NCBI RefSeq assembly: GCF_943734655.1
Contig: NC_071355.1
Span: forward strand, 54,832,949-54,896,948
Origin: Sabethes cyaneus
Lineage: Eukaryota; Arthropoda; Insecta; Diptera; Culicidae
Reading direction: 5' to 3'
DNA: 64,000 nt
How positions within the stretch are numbered: position 1 is the stretch's first letter; every line of letters begins with the position of its first letter. The notes beneath the pieces are model-generated. The model was not told the DNA's origin. It did not search any database and saw nothing but the letters and a program-made list of their open reading frames with translations. The translations under genes were made by a program, and so were the position numbers. Below, piece after piece: positions 60,758 through 64,000 of this stretch.

Positions 60758-61055
60758 CCCTATAGCACAACATTAGAAAAGGGTCAATAAACATATGTAA
60801 ATAAATAGATTGAGCGTTCGTTTCCCTATGCTAGTTCAGTAAAAAATAATTACCACTAGGTTTGTTTACATTTAATTTTATGGTCATTTTCAAACATTGG
60901 TCAAGAAACTTACTCGACATTTACTAACAGATGAATCACTATATCTTTTGAAGGGTCGACTCAATCGAGTTAATCCACATTAAAATAGTTCAATGGAAAG
61001 ATGTGACACACGACTCAACTTACATAGTAGGGTATTATCACCTTTTTTCGGTATA
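60758..61055. other. Spacer between hAT and mariner-type elements
   Basis: About 300 bp with no recognised content apart from the hAT target duplication at its left end. Confidence 0.5.
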
Positions 61056-62224
61056 AAGGGTGTCCCACATCAAATTGCACCACGGAAAAACGCAGTAGAA
61101 AATTATTCATTAGGCATTAACTCTTGCAGATTTGGATAGAAGTGGTTTAGAGTGTATTGCGTGCAATGTATTTTTATTGCTGTCAGTTTTTCGAAAATTG
61201 AAAAAAATGGTGTCACCCGAACTGATTTTGCGCAAGCAACTTGAAAATCCTCAACTCTCTTATAGGGACATCGGAAAACAAATCAGAACCATGCAGTCAA
61301 CGGTGCACTACGAAACTTTGAGCATAAAACGGAAGAAGAAACGCGGCCAGGATGGATGTTCTATTAGTGATCAGAATCACAAGCGTGTCGTGAAAGCGTT
61401 TAAGCGGAATCCCAATGCTTTGGTCAGGGATGTGGCCAAAAAGTTGAATCTGTCCAAGTCTTTCGTTCAGAGATGCCAAGGACTGGGAGGGACTACATAC
61501 GTTCGAAGTGTAGAAAGCTCCAAATTGTGACGAACGGCAAAATACGGTGGGAAAGTCACGGGCCCAGAAACTGTACACCCGGATGCTGACGAAGCCTCAT
61601 TGTCTCATCATGAGTAATGAGACGTTAAGACGGACTTCCGGCAGTTTCCGGGGCTACTGTTCTTCACCGCCCAGCACAAATTTGATGTTCTGGAGGAAGT
61701 AAGCAAGTACATAGAAATATTCAAAGTTTGCCTGGAAATACATGATTTGGTAAGCGATATGCTCATGTGACAAACGGAGTGCACCGTTCGTGACTACCGG
61801 GACTGTAAACGGGCAGATCTACCTCAAGGAGTGTCTACAGAAGCACCTGCTTCGTCTGTTGAAACAACACGAGGGCCCAAAGTTCTTCTGGCCAGAACCA
61901 GTTTCTAGATATTTAACGTATGTCCTGGAGTGATACAAAGCCAACGGGGTCCCTTTCGTATCCAAAGACAAGAACCCCTCCAACGCATCGGAACTAAGAC
62001 CCATCGACTATTATGAAGTAGGAACTACGGAAGCATCCCAAGGAGGTCAAATTTGAGGAAGACATGAAGAAAAAGTGGGTTTCCATACAGAAAAAACTAC
62101 AGCCAGATGCTAAAAGCCTACTAATGGGTTATATTTTATTGTCTGAAAGTTTGAAAAAGATCGGTCAACTAGGCAATTTTCTACAGTATTTTTTCCATGC
62201 TGTAATTTGATGTGGGACACCCTT
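61056..62224 (+). mobile_element. Tc1/mariner-family element, defective
   Basis: The ends are AAGGGTGTCCCACATCAAATT and its inverted counterpart AATTTGATGTGGGACACCCTT, flanked by TA (61054-61055 and 62225-62226). Length is 1169 bp, near the usual size for the family. It holds a broken transposase gene. The wording of the transposase (VKAFKRNPNA..RDVAKKLNLSKS) resembles the mosquito group with a DD37E-type catalytic triad; that label is from recognition by eye. Confidence 0.85.
61207..62130 (+). pseudogene. Mariner-type transposase pseudogene
   Basis: From ATG at 61207 the frame runs MVSPELILRKQLENPQLSYR, through two helix-turn-helix segments (SYRDIGKQI..STVH and NALVRDVAKKLNLSKSFVQR), to a stop at 61528. 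Part of the linker after STVH is deleted. Later pieces are in other frames: KLYTRMLTKPHCLIM, TDFRQFPG, VNGQIYLKECLQKHLLRLLK and KDKNPSNASELRPIDY. The acidic pair expected before ETY is read as S-N (61613-61618), and the last acidic residue of ELRPIE is D. Frameshifts and catalytic changes make it dead. Confidence 0.8.
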
Positions 62225-62226
62225 TA

Positions 62227-62669
62227 GACATTATCACTGCGAGCAGTAATTTGATCTATCGTGATATTGTACATGTGGTGGTCTGAATTTTGCATTGTTT
62301 CTTTTTTGCAGTATTGCTTTTGAGTAAGTGAATTGCTATTTTTCCGTGCTCGAATGTCGGAGCCAGGGAGTGCGGAAACCCCTAGAGCCCGGGGAGTGCA
62401 GAGACAAGTAATATTTGATCCTTGGACAAGAGGCTTCATTGGGCTCCTCGGGCCAGCATTATTGTTAAAACTAGCCCCGACAGTTTTCACTGTTGGTAAT
62501 GCAGAGTTCGGTACATAGGGGGGAGGGGCTTAAGAATCCTATACTAGTAACTTGATATCGAATAACGCGATTCTCGGCTTCAGAGCCTGTTCGCCTGACA
62601 CTTTATACCTTTGGAGCTATTTTTCTTCTGTTGACAGCCTACGGTGATACGAGTTGTGGTACACATACG
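62227..62669. other. Non-coding DNA
   Basis: No feature recognised. Frames on both strands at 62224-62518 overlap and lack support. Confidence 0.4.
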
Positions 62670-62870
62670 TTAATTGCCCAGTTAGCTTCGAGGTACGATA
62701 CTGGTCTTAGCAAACCAGTCATCGTATGTTCGAATTTCGGCTGGGTGGTGCTGGTAGTCGGAGTAGGATCGTTACACTAGCCCCGTAGTTGTCCTGTACT
62801 TTAATAAACGGCTGCGAAGGCTGTCGGGTCAAGTCTCAAAGACTTTTATAACCCAAGTCTATGAGCAAAA
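62670..62870 (+). mobile_element. tRNA-derived SINE
   Basis: A near-complete tRNA-like head: A box TTAGCTTCGAGG (62682), an anticodon-like hairpin ACTGGTCTTAGCAAACCAGT, B box ATGTTCGAATTTCGGCTGGG (about 62725-62745), then a body with GGTCAAGTCTCAAAGACTT. It resembles mosquito tRNA-derived SINEs in layout. It is the best-kept SINE head in the window. Confidence 0.7.
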
Positions 62871-64000
62871 TTTATATGATCGGATAATTGACGTATGGTT
62901 TTTTTTTGGTTAATATTGAATTTCTGTTTTAAAAGTGATATAGTGCTTATTACATAAAATGCCAGCAAACGTATGGAACACAAATTCCGCATATTACCGG
63001 GTTAACACTTTGGTTAAATAAAAACAAAATAATGTAAAACACAATTGAAGGCCTATTTTCGGTATTGGATAAGTACCTTAGCTCAATGTTTCTCTATAAA
63101 GATTTGTTTATTGTAAGATTTATTTACAGCTAAAAATTGTCCTACATATGCACGATGTATTTCATGTATCTACAACGTCTAACTACTATAAGCTGCTATT
63201 AATAACACGTAGTAAGTTCTCAGAATTATTTACATAAAACAATTCTATCATCACTTAAATACTACACGTTGAAGTCAATCGTATTTCTCTCCTCCTCTCC
63301 ACCACAATGCACACCTTGGGGCCGCCTTTCGCTTTGTTTTTGTTTGACGTACCGGCAAAGCTCGCGCAATGCGAAGCAGACGAGCGGAAGAAAATAAACA
63401 AGGATCTCTTAAGACAGCTCCGAGATTATGTTACACCTAACCACTGCCGGCTGGCGGCAAAAGCGCACATCAATTAGCGTTCATTCTTTTGTGCGCGCTA
63501 ACTGGGGTAGACGATCTGAGATTTTTCGCTTCTTTTTTTTCTCCACCGCGGACGTAATTTCATCAAGGTTTACGCATTATGTAAATGCAAAGGCGCATCA
63601 TCCCTCTGCGGGTACGACAGACTTGCTCTAGAAGACTTGCAGTACGACAACTTGAAACTAACCTAAACAATGCTTCCAGCTCGGTTTTGGTAGGCTGGAT
63701 GGAATCCGATCTCGACAATATGGGGGGGCAAACACGAAAAATTCGAAAAAAATAGGTAACTCAACGGCACCTTGGCAGTCGACTAGACGAAGACGACTGC
63801 ACGGCGGCCGTTTGGTATTTAGTTGTATTTCGATGCCAACTGTGTAGACGAAATTTACATTTTATGTAAATTTATGCTCGATAGTAAAACTTCAACGTGT
63901 CTAGAAAAGTTTGGCTTCCAGCACGAACGACGCTGCGCTCTGGCACTGTGGGAGTTTATTAGATCATATCATCAATAAAAGTTGTTCTACTTCGAAATAC
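62871..64000. other. Non-coding DNA
   Basis: No gene recognised. A GC-richer segment (63280-63830) with CpG words has no exon with credible splice sites; promoter or CpG-rich regulatory DNA is possible but not shown. Confidence 0.4.

Overview
The window is a piece of an animal nuclear genome, most likely a dipteran and probably a mosquito-like (nematoceran) fly. It is AT-rich and has spliceosomal introns with GT..AG ends, short 60-95 nt introns inside coding regions, an insect musashi gene, and a transposon load (tRNA-derived SINEs, Helitron-like elements, TIR MITEs, I/Jockey-type retrotransposons, a mariner relic) typical of mosquitoes. The species call is inference; nothing in the window fixes it. 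There are no operons, ribosome binding sites or CRISPR arrays.

Layout. 1-12.7 kb is AT-rich DNA downstream of musashi. From 5.3 kb onward it is nearly free of recognisable transposons, and it carries a candidate two-exon small secreted peptide gene on the + strand (7878-8144). 12.74-14.38 kb holds the last four visible coding exons of musashi (msi) on the - strand: a glutamine-rich stretch, two RRMs and an Ala/Gln-rich tail. Its 5' exons lie further right or outside the window. At 17.16-17.77 kb, on the + strand, are three exons of a small mitochondrial-type protein of the NDUFA4/C15orf48 (NMES1) family. A second, phase-compatible terminal exon lies 23 kb downstream at 40.40-40.50 kb and gives the C-terminus closer to the family. 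The gene's first coding exon was not found.

The 23 kb between the two terminal exons holds two large Helitron-like elements with hairpin-rich minisatellites, a nested pair of Helitron-like elements, two SINE copies, a TTA-flanked MITE whose sister copy lies upstream of the gene at 14.8 kb, and a palindromic MITE. From 43 kb to the right end, decayed non-LTR retrotransposon segments are interrupted by a SINE-bearing fold-back element and a TIR element. There is also a non-autonomous hAT element (8-bp target duplication) hosting a 5'-truncated non-LTR retrotransposon with an open RT-tail/RNase H frame (13-bp target duplication), a dead mariner-family element, and further SINEs. A second candidate small secreted protein lies on the - strand at 53.76-54.32 kb.

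Best leads: the two alternative C-termini of the NMES1-like gene 23 kb apart, the two small secreted-peptide candidates, and the clear nested-insertion histories (hAT/LINE and Helitron/Helitron). All family names come from motif recognition by eye; no database search was run.
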